Source: an uncultured Prevotellaceae bacterium
GTDB lineage: Bacteria > Bacteroidota > Bacteroidia > Bacteroidales > Bacteroidaceae
Length of the DNA: 64,000 bases
Direction of reading: 5' to 3'
NCBI GenBank assembly: GCA_902785695.1
Contig: CACZZQ010000005.1
Coordinates: 14,857 to 78,856, forward strand
Part shown: one piece after another, positions 50,501-57,887 of the stretch
How positions within the stretch are numbered: the stretch's first letter is position 1
Layout: each line of letters starts with the position of its first letter
Notes under the pieces: generated by a model
Told to the model about the DNA's origin: nothing
The model's database searches: none
Seen by the model: the letters and a program-made list of their open reading frames with translations, nothing else
Position numbers and translations under genes: made by a program

Positions 50501-51861
50501 GTTGTCGTACCCTTAGACAAGGCTATGATGAAACCGTTCTGATCAATGGTAGCAACCTGTTCATTGCTTGAAGACCAATCAACCCAAGTGAAGGTGGCAT
50601 TAGCTGGCGATGTGATAGCAGTGGCTGTCGCTGTCTCACCGATAATCAGTTCATTCTTGTCGGCTTCTACGGCAATACTGCTTACTTTCACCATATCACC
50701 ATAATACTCCAGTCGGAAGTTATCGAAGATACACCAGTTGCTCTGCAGACTACTTTCACATTTTAAACCGATGCGGAAGTCTCCTCCGGCTTCAAATTCA
50801 AGTGTGTTCCAGTAGAGCCCGTCATCAAAAGCGTTTCGTGCTGCCTCCATGGAGTTTGGATAGTATTCATCCGACCATCTGGGACTCCAGCGTCCGTTGC
50901 CATTGGCACTAATGGTTTGGGAATAGACGCTGACTAACTGCTTCTCAGCATCAGCTCCATAAAGATAACCGGTAATCTCTTCTTGACCATTCTTATAGTT
51001 ATCGTAGCCCCTATCATTGTCCTGACAGCGATAATAAGACTGTACGCTCAAACGGTATTTACCTTGAGGTCTATCCTTTATCAACTGCGAGATATTGAAG
51101 GTGCCGTTCCAGAATTCCATACAGTCCCAACTGGCATTTTCAGAATGGGCATTACTGTTCCATTCCCATCCACTTTTATCATTATTTGTGAAACCGGGAT
51201 TGGTAATGAGTATGTCTGTCATATCAATCCACGACTTGCCGTCTGGACCAATAGGACTAGCATATTCCAGTTTGAAGTTATCCAGGGCACAATAGTTATC
51301 AGACTTGGCTTGTTCGCATCTGACTCCAATAGTTATATTTCCTTCGGCTTCAAATTCCAGGAAATTGTTCTTATAGTTTCCTTCTGCAAAAGCTGCGGCA
51401 GCACTTACACTATTGTCTGGATAGTATTTTCCCTCATGTTGCTGGCGATTACCTTCTGTGCTGGTCATCGCTTCGGAATAGACACTAACCAGCGGTGTAC
51501 TTGCAGTTCCAGCATAAAGGAAAGCTGTAATATCCTCTGTACCGTTCTTGTAAGATTGGTAATCGTCACCATTGGCACGGTAGAATCCCTGCACCGACAG
51601 GCGATACCTACCTTTTGGCAATTGAATGATTTCCTGACTGAAATTGAATGTGCCGTTCCAGAACCGCATGATTTTTGCGCTGACAGTCCTCTGACCTGCA
51701 TTGCTTTCTACAGTCCAGCCATCATAGTTGCCATCGTTGAAATCCGTGTTCTTGACAAACCGTTTGGTAACATCGGCCCAGTTTGTTCCTTCGTCAGCCT
51801 TGATATTTATATTGGCAGAAAACAGAACAAATAAAAGAATGGTAATTTGTTTTAGTCTCAT
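47512..51861 (-). CDS. Large CotH-family, multi-domain surface protein
   Basis: A 1449-aa exported protein. Signal peptide (1-22). Two tandem about 180-aa domains (about 24-205 and 212-395; both share FWNGTFN(F/I)SQ, KGRYRLSVQ-like and CxxDNF(K/R)LEY elements, probably carbohydrate-binding). A Big_2-like Ig domain (about 397-475), a lamin-tail domain (about 485-620), a chitobiase-type Ig domain (about 645-720), a CotH kinase-like region (about 735-1130), a second lamin-tail domain (about 1225-1370) and a C-terminal sorting-type end. CotH kinases phosphorylate secreted proteins. Substrate unknown. It is the largest gene here and is only weakly linked to its neighbours. Confidence 0.85.
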   Translation of the reverse strand: MRLKQITILLFVLFSANINIKADEGTNWADVTKRFVKNTDFNDGNYDGWTVESNAGQRTVSAKIMRFWNGTFNFSQEIIQLPKGRYRLSVQGFYRANGDDYQSYKNGTEDITAFLYAGTASTPLVSVYSEAMTSTEGNRQQHEGKYYPDNSVSAAAAFAEGNYKNNFLEFEAEGNITIGVRCEQAKSDNYCALDNFKLEYASPIGPDGKSWIDMTDILITNPGFTNNDKSGWEWNSNAHSENASWDCMEFWNGTFNISQLIKDRPQGKYRLSVQSYYRCQDNDRGYDNYKNGQEEITGYLYGADAEKQLVSVYSQTISANGNGRWSPRWSDEYYPNSMEAARNAFDDGLYWNTLEFEAGGDFRIGLKCESSLQSNWCIFDNFRLEYYGDMVKVSSIAVEADKNELIIGETATATAITSPANATFTWVDWSSSNEQVATIDQNGFIIALSKGTTTITATAIDGSGTKGSMTITVTRNPATASSLFINEIMASNVDEYISPAFNFDGWIELYNPTNRPVELSGLKISDTVNGYGPWTMPQAMGVIPAQGYRLLWFDSNDISSINIPFKLDTDGGKIAISDEDGKEIASKEYPASLERISYARANDGTGDWGFTSTPTPEASNNGIIQLTQQLAAPVVDLPSQMFNGSLTVNVNIPGGCILRYTTDGTLPTLQNGQTSSTGQFVISKTTNYRFRLYADDMLPSRVTTRSYILRDRDYYLPVVSVVSNPDFIYSKEIGVFEKGPNGRPGNGQSENCNWNMNWERPVNFSFIDANGEMVLNQDVNLEMCGGWSRAWTPHSFKLKGDKEMGGNKNLPYPFFEQKPYIRNRTLQIRNGGNDNQARFKDPAIQVILERAGINLDYQSYQPVHEFINGKYIGVLNMREPNNKHFVYANYGWDDDEIDLWEMTPDSGYVQKCGTPDAFLELVDVLSPDAANSQTYEEICRVLDIDEFINYQAAQLYLGGTDYPQNNVKSFRHRDGGRFRFVIFDLDFAFSTSNPFGEFFGKENYLFNELYPRELGRIRDNIRLVTLFKNMLQNQDFRRRFIDTYCIMGGSVFETSRCESIIDELLARVEPAMNLNNESSSWKANEIKTNFRNRLSTAISALKNYSTFGLSSSTARKVTLKSDTQGAKLYINDIEVPTGAFNGQLFAPATISAVAPAGYKFYRWQRDNGLLYSSKPIIDMPSSDISLTATFKALTSSEMATQGITPVRINEVSGSNDSYIDEYGKKGDWMELFNTTDQPVDVEGMYLTDNLDKPTKYQITKGETLANTIIPAHGYLIIWCDKRETTDNGLHASFKIDGDGGKLALTAADRSWQDVITYNAHDARTTVGRYPDGTSDVYVMNTATIGKSNMKTSYMTAVDQDEEQTTNVANITAANGLRICYASQQLIVKSEDDRHIDVMIYMANGQAVESMSLESRSGKANINVSHLPHGFYIARATNADGTTVSCKFHQ

Positions 51862-51889
51862 AAGTGCTTGCAGATAGGTTTTTAGTTAT

Positions 51890-51935
51890 AAAACTGCGCT
51901 CATTCCCCATGATAAGATAGAGGGGATGAGCGCAG
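51890..51935 (-). terminator. Terminator after glyA
   Basis: On the minus strand CTGCGCTCATCCCC (51935-51922) pairs with GGGGAATGAGCGCAG (51908-51894), one bulge, then TTTT. It separates glyA from the CotH gene, whose start follows about 30 nt later. Confidence 0.85.
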
Positions 51936-51953
51936 GGTGTACGAATGCTTATA

Positions 51954-53234
51954 TTAATAAGCGAAGAGGGGATAATCCTTCATCTTTTCATTTACACGAG
52001 CACGAACGCTGGTGATAACCTGTTCATTCTCAGGATCGTTGAGTACTTCCTCGATCCAAGCAGCAATTTGTACCATCAAGTCTTCCTTAGCACCACGGGT
52101 GGTGATGGCAGGAGTTCCAAGACGGATACCTGATGTCTGGAATGCACTACGAGAATCGAAAGGAACCATATTCTTGTTCACTGTGATGTCTGCAGCTACG
52201 AGAGCGTTCTCGGCTACCTTACCAGTGAGCTCTGGATACTTAGAACGGAGGTCAACCAGCATAGAGTGGTTGTCGGTACCACCAGAAACAATGGTGAAGC
52301 CACGCTTGATGAGTTCCTCGGCCAAAACGGCTGCGTTCTTCTGTACCTGCTTAGCCCACTCCTTGAACTCAGGCTGCAGAGCCTCGCCGAAGGCAACAGC
52401 CTTAGCAGCGATTACGTGCTCCAACGGACCGCCCTGCTGTCCAGGGAATACGGCACTGTTAAGCAACTGTGACATCTTCTTCACAACACCCTTTGGAGTG
52501 GTGTAACCCCAAGGATTGTCGAAGTCCTTACCCATCAGGATGATACCACCACGGGGACCACGAAGGGTCTTGTGAGTGGTAGAGGTAACGATGTGAGCAT
52601 ATTTTACAGGGTTATCCAAAAGACCGGCAGCGATAAGACCTGCGGGGTGAGCCATATCAATCATCAACAAGGCACCTACCTTGTCGGCAATCTCACGCAT
52701 ACGCTTGTAATCCCACTCACGACTGTAAGCAGAGCCACCACCGATAATCAGCTTAGGCTTATTCTCCAAAGCCAGACGCTCCATCTCGTCGTAGTCAACA
52801 CGTCCTGTCTCTTTGTTCAGGTTATAACCCACGGGCTTGTAAAGAATACCGCTGGTGTTTACCAGTGAACCATGAGAAAGGTGACCACCGTGATCGAGGT
52901 TCATGCCCATAAAGGTATCGCCGGGCTTCAGTACTGCCAGCAGTACAGCTGCGTTTGCCTGTGCACCAGAGTGGGGTTGCACATTAGCATACTCGGCACC
53001 AAACAGCTTGCAAACACGGTCGATAGCCAGCTGCTCTACCTCGTCAACTACCTGACAGCCGCCATAATAGCGGTGACCAGGATAACCCTCTGCATACTTG
53101 TTGGTGAGGTAGGAGCCCATAGCCTCCATAACCTGGTCGCTGACGAAGTTCTCACTGGCAATCAGTTCAATGCCTTTTAGCTGGCGCTGATGCTCTTTCT
53201 CGATCAACTCGAAAATGGTGTTGTCTCTTTTCAT
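51954..53234 (-). CDS. glyA: Serine hydroxymethyltransferase
   Basis: A 426-aa PLP enzyme interconverting serine and glycine with tetrahydrofolate. Signature [15 protein letters not shown] contains the PLP-binding Lys; [14 protein letters not shown] and HPAGLIAAG are also typical. Length is usual. It has its own promoter (53294-53324), whose -33 TTG lies inside the 3' end of the upstream CobW gene, and a terminator at 51890-51935. Confidence 0.97.
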   Translation of the reverse strand: MKRDNTIFELIEKEHQRQLKGIELIASENFVSDQVMEAMGSYLTNKYAEGYPGHRYYGGCQVVDEVEQLAIDRVCKLFGAEYANVQPHSGAQANAAVLLAVLKPGDTFMGMNLDHGGHLSHGSLVNTSGILYKPVGYNLNKETGRVDYDEMERLALENKPKLIIGGGSAYSREWDYKRMREIADKVGALLMIDMAHPAGLIAAGLLDNPVKYAHIVTSTTHKTLRGPRGGIILMGKDFDNPWGYTTPKGVVKKMSQLLNSAVFPGQQGGPLEHVIAAKAVAFGEALQPEFKEWAKQVQKNAAVLAEELIKRGFTIVSGGTDNHSMLVDLRSKYPELTGKVAENALVAADITVNKNMVPFDSRSAFQTSGIRLGTPAITTRGAKEDLMVQIAAWIEEVLNDPENEQVITSVRARVNEKMKDYPLFAY

Positions 53235-53293
53235 TTTTGTTTATCTATTGGGTTGGTTTAATAATACCGTACGATATACACTCTTAGCGGGTG

Positions 53294-53324
53294 CAAAGGT
53301 ACGAATTATTTTTTATTTCGCCAA
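53294..53324 (-). promoter_or_regulatory. Promoter of glyA
   Basis: Minus strand: TTG (53322-53324), 20-nt spacer, TACCTTTG (53294-53301); leader of about 55 nt. The -33 element overlaps the 3' end of the CobW-family gene. Confidence 0.7.
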
Positions 53325-54530
53325 ACATTCATCAAGTTCTTTTGCAATAAGTTCCTTGTCCAGATTCTGACCTATGAATACAATCTTTTGCATACGGTCA
53401 CCAAATTGCTCATCCCAGTCGGCCCGAAGTGCAGCATCTCGCTCCATCATGTTTGCCAATTCATCTTTGGGCATCGTGGCAAACCACTGTCCTGCCTGAC
53501 GGATACTTACCTGCTTTCCTGCCTGTTCGAATAGATAACACATATCCATCTCGTCATTGAAATAGCAGATGCCTTTGGCTCGGATGATTCCTTTGGGCCA
53601 TTTACGTGCAACGAACTCATCAAACAGCCCTAGTTTGAATGGACCGCGACGATAATAGACAAAAGTTCCGATACCATATTCCTCGGCCTCGCCCTCATCA
53701 TGATGGTGATGATGGTGGTGCTCGTGATGGTGATGATGCTCGTGATCTTCTGATTCGTGAGATTCGTATTCATCATCATCATCGTCATCCTCGTCCTCTT
53801 CGTGGTGTCGTTCAACCTCCTGAATCCAGGCTGCAGAAGTAGCTACACGATCAAAGTCAAACAGATTGGTATTCAGAATCTTATCAAAGTCTACATCACC
53901 GTAGTTACACTCGACAATTTCTGCTTTGGGTTGCAGTGTACGGACAATACTGCGGATGCGTCCAAGTTCATCTGGTGTCACCTCTGCTGCCTTGTTGAGA
54001 AGTACCATGTTGCAGAACTCGATTTGTTGAATCACCAAGTTTTCGATATCCTCTTCATCGATGTCTGGACGGGTGAGCAATTGTCCGCCCTCGAACTCAT
54101 CACGCATACGCAGGGCATCAACTACAGTTACGATACAATCCAAACGCGGATAGCCGTCTTTGGTCAATTCTGGATCCATGGACGGAATGCTACAGATGGT
54201 CTGTGCTATAGGACCTGGTTCACAGATACCACTGGCTTCGATAACGATGTAGTCGAAACGCTGCATCTGGATAATCTCCTGAAGTTGTTTCACAAGATCC
54301 ATTTTCAGCGTACAACAGATACAGCCGTTCTGTAGTGCCACCAGCGAGTCATCCTGCTGGTTCACTACACCCCCTTGCTGAATCAGCGTAGCATCGATGT
54401 TGACTTCACCGATATCGTTGACAATAACGGCAAACTTTATACCCTTCTCGTTCTGAAGAATTCTGTTTAGTAGTGTTGTTTTACCGCTGCCCAGGTATCC
54501 TGTCAGCAGTAGTACGGGTGTTTCTTTCAT
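53313..54530 (-). CDS. CobW/ZNG-family GTPase metallochaperone
   Basis: A 405-aa G3E GTPase. Walker A is GYLGSGKTT (11-19), the metal-binding CxCC is GCICC (69-73), and VIEASGICEP follows. Between the GTPase part and the C-terminal CobW_C domain lies an acidic then His-rich linker (about 235-282, runs of Asp/Glu and more than a dozen His), which likely sequesters zinc or a similar metal. Such proteins insert Zn(II) or Co into client enzymes. No zinc-responsive (Zur) operator was recognised upstream. The promoter box is at 54553-54560. Confidence 0.9.
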   Translation of the reverse strand: MKETPVLLLTGYLGSGKTTLLNRILQNEKGIKFAVIVNDIGEVNIDATLIQQGGVVNQQDDSLVALQNGCICCTLKMDLVKQLQEIIQMQRFDYIVIEASGICEPGPIAQTICSIPSMDPELTKDGYPRLDCIVTVVDALRMRDEFEGGQLLTRPDIDEEDIENLVIQQIEFCNMVLLNKAAEVTPDELGRIRSIVRTLQPKAEIVECNYGDVDFDKILNTNLFDFDRVATSAAWIQEVERHHEEDEDDDDDDEYESHESEDHEHHHHHEHHHHHHHDEGEAEEYGIGTFVYYRRGPFKLGLFDEFVARKWPKGIIRAKGICYFNDEMDMCYLFEQAGKQVSIRQAGQWFATMPKDELANMMERDAALRADWDEQFGDRMQKIVFIGQNLDKELIAKELDECLAK

Positions 54531-54552
54531 GTTCGTTTCATTTTAGCGACTG

Positions 54553-54560
54553 CAAAGTTA
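54553..54560 (-). promoter_or_regulatory. -7 box of the CobW-family gene
   Basis: TAACTTTG on the minus strand; the ATG at 54530 is 22 nt downstream. Confidence 0.5.
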
Positions 54561-54652
54561 CAACTTTTTGTTAATATTGAACATTGTAAAAGACAGTTTT
54601 TTTACGTATGCATAGTTTTTATATCATATAAGCAAAGAATCGGCTTGAAATT

Positions 54653-54682
54653 TTGTAGTTCTGATTTTTTTGATTACCTTTG
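54653..54682 (+). promoter_or_regulatory. Promoter of pfp
   Basis: TTG (54653-54655), 19-nt spacer, TACCTTTG (54675-54682); leader of about 50 nt. It diverges from the CobW gene promoter. Confidence 0.7.
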
Positions 54683-54736
54683 CATCCTAAAAGGATACAT
54701 TTTCTAAATTAACACAATTAATTGTTATAGAACAGT

Positions 54737-56374
54737 ATGGAAAAAAGTGCATTGCAAATTGCAAGAGCAGCCTATCAGCCCAAACTGCCACGCGGTCTTA
54801 AGGGTGCAGTAAAGGCTGTGGAAGGTGCTCCCACTCAGAGTGTTGACAATCAGGAAGAGATCAAGGCCCTCTTCCCAAATACCTACGGTATGCCTCTCAT
54901 AGAGTTTGTCCCAGGCGAAGAGAAGAACTATGAACCCATGAATGTGGGTATCATTCTCAGCGGCGGTCAGGCTCCTGGTGGTCACAATGTGATTACAGGT
55001 CTGTTCGATGCCGTAAAGCGTCTGAATCCTGCTAACCGTCTCTTTGGTTTTATCCTTGGCCCTGGCGGTTTGGTTGACCATAATTATATGGAACTGACTA
55101 AGGAAATCGTGGACGAGTACCGCAACACTGGTGGTTTCGATATGATTGGCTCTGGTCGCACGAAGTTGGAGAAAGTAGATCAGTTTGAGAAAGGTCTTGA
55201 GATTATTCGCGAGCTGGGCATCAAGGCTATCGTAATTATCGGAGGTGATGATTCTAACACCAACGCTTGTGTGCTGGCAGAGTACTATGCTGCAAAGAAC
55301 TACGGCGTGCAGGTTATCGGTTGTCCCAAGACCATTGACGGTGACCTGAAGAATGATCAGATTGAAACCTCTTTCGGTTTCGATACCGCTTGCAAGACCT
55401 ATTCAGAGCTTATCGGTAACATTGAGCGTGACTGTAACTCAGCCCGTAAGTATTGGCATTTCATCAAGGTGATGGGTCGCTCGGCTTCTCATATTGCTTT
55501 GGAATGCGCTCTCCAGACACAGCCAAACATCTGTCTGATTTCTGAAGAGATCGAAGAGAAAGCAATGAGCCTCGACGATATCGTAGAATACATTGCCAAT
55601 GCAGTGGCTGTGCGTGCTGCTGACGGCAACAACTTCGGCACAGTGATTATTCCTGAAGGCGTTATCGAATTCATCCCAGCTATTAAGAAGCTCATTTCTC
55701 AGCTGAACGACGTGCTGGCTTTGCCTGAAGCCAAGGAGATTAGCCGCGATGAGCAGGTAGACTTCGCTAAGAGTCATCTGACTAGTGAGAACCTCGCTGT
55801 GTTCAATAGCCTGCCCGTAGGCGTCGCTCGCCAGCTGGCACTTGACCGTGACCCCCACGGAAATGTTCAGGTATCGCTCATTGAAACGGAGAAGTTGCTG
55901 TCTACGATGGTAGCTCAGAAGTTGGAAAAGATGAAGAAAGAAGGCAAGTACACTGGCAAGTTCGGTACTCAGCACCACTTCTTCGGTTACGAAGGCCGCT
56001 GTGCTGCTCCTTCTAATTTCGATGCTGACTACTGCTATGCTCTGGGTACCAGTGCTGCTCAGTTGATTGCAGCTGGCAAGACTGGTTACATGGCAATTGT
56101 GAAGAACACAACAGCTCCTGCCGACGAGTGGAAAGCAGGCGGTGTGCCCATCACAATGATGATGAACATGGAGAAGCGTGCTGGCGAGATGAAGCCTGTG
56201 ATCCGCAAAGCTCTTGTAGAATTGGACGGCAAGCCCTTCAAGACCTTTGCTGCTCAGCGCGACCGTTGGGCTCGTGAAACCGCATACGTCTATCCCGGTC
56301 CTATTCAGTACTGGGGTCCCACAGAGGTTTGCGACCAGCCTACAAAGACATTGGCTCTTGAGCAGAGCAAATAA
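54737..56374 (+). CDS. pfp: Diphosphate-fructose-6-phosphate phosphotransferase
   Basis: A 545-aa PPi-dependent phosphofructokinase, reversible in glycolysis. The motif GGDDSNT (Asp171-Asp172) carries the second Asp that marks PPi rather than ATP use; [12 protein letters not shown] is the other PPi-type signature. Length matches the long Bacteroidetes/plant-like type. The next gene starts at its last base (TAATG), so a lysozyme gene is coupled to it. Confidence 0.95.
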   Translation: MEKSALQIARAAYQPKLPRGLKGAVKAVEGAPTQSVDNQEEIKALFPNTYGMPLIEFVPGEEKNYEPMNVGIILSGGQAPGGHNVITGLFDAVKRLNPANRLFGFILGPGGLVDHNYMELTKEIVDEYRNTGGFDMIGSGRTKLEKVDQFEKGLEIIRELGIKAIVIIGGDDSNTNACVLAEYYAAKNYGVQVIGCPKTIDGDLKNDQIETSFGFDTACKTYSELIGNIERDCNSARKYWHFIKVMGRSASHIALECALQTQPNICLISEEIEEKAMSLDDIVEYIANAVAVRAADGNNFGTVIIPEGVIEFIPAIKKLISQLNDVLALPEAKEISRDEQVDFAKSHLTSENLAVFNSLPVGVARQLALDRDPHGNVQVSLIETEKLLSTMVAQKLEKMKKEGKYTGKFGTQHHFFGYEGRCAAPSNFDADYCYALGTSAAQLIAAGKTGYMAIVKNTTAPADEWKAGGVPITMMMNMEKRAGEMKPVIRKALVELDGKPFKTFAAQRDRWARETAYVYPGPIQYWGPTEVCDQPTKTLALEQSK

Positions 56375-57285
56375 TGCCGAGAAATCATTCTAATTATACT
56401 ACATCGCGAAGTCAGGCGGGAGGAAAAAGACCACGTCTGACTTCGCCTGTTCGTAAAAAGAAGCCTGGCTTTTTTGTACGAATACTCCGTCATGTCCCAA
56501 GCTGGGTATGGTGGATGGGCGGCTTGTCTGTTGTTTCTGTCTATGCTGTATTCTTTTATTATCTCTTTGTGTCACCTTACGGTTTTCGCTGGCGAGCCCT
56601 TTATGGCGAGGTGAACTATCCTGAAGGCTACGATATCCACGGCATTGATGTGAGTCATTATCAGGGTGACATTGACTGGGAGGTGCTACGCAATCAAGGT
56701 ACTATAGATGACTGTCCTGTCCGTTTTGTGATGATAAAGGCTACTGAGGGCACTACCAATGTAGATGATAAGTTCGAGAACAATTTCTTTCAGGCTCGCG
56801 AATATGGTTTTACTCGCGGTGCCTATCATTTCTATAGCACGCATTCGCCGGCTGCCGATCAGGCTCGTTTCTTTATCCAGAACGTGAAGTTAGAGAAAGG
56901 CGACCTGCCTCCCGTACTCGATGTAGAGCAGAAGCCTCAGCGTCAGAGTAAGGAAGATTTCAAACAAAGCGTGTTGGAATGGTTGCGTATTGTTGAGAAT
57001 CATTATGGTGTGAAGCCCATCCTTTACACCTATTATAAATTTAAGATGGAGAACCTGGACGACTCGGTGTTTGAGCAATATCCATACTGGATTGCCCACT
57101 ATTATGTGGACAGTGTGGAATACCAAGGTGCATGGAAATTCTGGCAACACACCGATGCGGGTAGCCTGCCAGGAATCAAGGGGCCTGTGGACTTCAACAT
57201 ATATAACGGGTCGTATTATGACTTACGCCAGTTGACTATTGGCAGTCAGGAAACAATAGGCATAGACGCTTACCGCGAAAATTGA
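56374..57285 (+). CDS. GH25 lysozyme, membrane-anchored
   Basis: A 303-aa muramidase. A basic N-terminus and a membrane segment (about 40-65, WWMGGLSVVSVYAVFFYYLF) anchor the domain outside. The GH25 core has GIDVSHYQGDIDW (catalytic Asp), FVMIKATEGTT, YHFYS and LDVEQ (catalytic Glu). It would trim peptidoglycan. Coupled to pfp by one-base overlap, which seems fortuitous functionally. Confidence 0.9.
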   Translation: MPRNHSNYTTSRSQAGGKRPRLTSPVRKKKPGFFVRILRHVPSWVWWMGGLSVVSVYAVFFYYLFVSPYGFRWRALYGEVNYPEGYDIHGIDVSHYQGDIDWEVLRNQGTIDDCPVRFVMIKATEGTTNVDDKFENNFFQAREYGFTRGAYHFYSTHSPAADQARFFIQNVKLEKGDLPPVLDVEQKPQRQSKEDFKQSVLEWLRIVENHYGVKPILYTYYKFKMENLDDSVFEQYPYWIAHYYVDSVEYQGAWKFWQHTDAGSLPGIKGPVDFNIYNGSYYDLRQLTIGSQETIGIDAYREN

Positions 57286-57303
57286 TGTATATAGTATTAT
57301 CTT

Positions 57304-57840
57304 ATGGATTATCAAGCAATTATAGACAAGTATTATCCAGACTCTGACACATTGAAGGCTTTGCTTTTGAAGCATTCGCAACAGGTTGCAGACCGATGTC
57401 TGAAGGTTGCCGACTCGCATCCAGAGCTTGGACTTGACCGTCAGTTCCTCGTTGAAGCTGCCATGCTTCATGATATTGGCATTCGCTGGTGCCATGCACC
57501 AAGTATCTATTGTGAAGGGGATGAGCCTTATATCCGACATGGACTGATAGGTGGTAAGATACTGAGAGAAGAAGGACTGCCACGTCATGCGCGTGTATGC
57601 GAACGGCATACAGGCACAGGATTGACCAGAGATCAGATTATTCGGCAGCAATTGCCTTTGCCAGATATGGATTTCTGTCCAGAGACTATAGAGGAAGAGT
57701 TGGTTTGCTATGCAGACAAGTTTTATTCCAAATCACGCCCCGACCGTGTGCTTACAGTTGACGAAACAGCTAAAAGTCTGGAGAAGTTTGGTCCAGAAGG
57801 CGTAGAAAAGTTCCTCGCATGGGCTAAAAAGTTTGAATAA
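57304..57840 (+). CDS. HD-domain phosphohydrolase
   Basis: A 178-aa protein with the HD/HDIG motif: His in LKHSQQVADRCL, HDIGIRW (AMLHDIGIRW) and later HGLIGGKIL with CERHTGTG. Typical of small putative metal phosphohydrolases; substrate unknown. Starts 18 nt after the lysozyme gene. Confidence 0.85.
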   Translation: MDYQAIIDKYYPDSDTLKALLLKHSQQVADRCLKVADSHPELGLDRQFLVEAAMLHDIGIRWCHAPSIYCEGDEPYIRHGLIGGKILREEGLPRHARVCERHTGTGLTRDQIIRQQLPLPDMDFCPETIEEELVCYADKFYSKSRPDRVLTVDETAKSLEKFGPEGVEKFLAWAKKFE

Positions 57841-57875
57841 ATGCGAAAATAGCGGCATTATTCATTTTTTATTTG

Positions 57876-57883
57876 TACTTTTG
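57876..57883 (+). promoter_or_regulatory. -7 box of lptD
   Basis: TACTTTTG, ending 4 nt before the GTG used as start of lptD (57888), so transcription may begin at or next to the start codon. Confidence 0.45.
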
Positions 57884-57887
57884 CATC

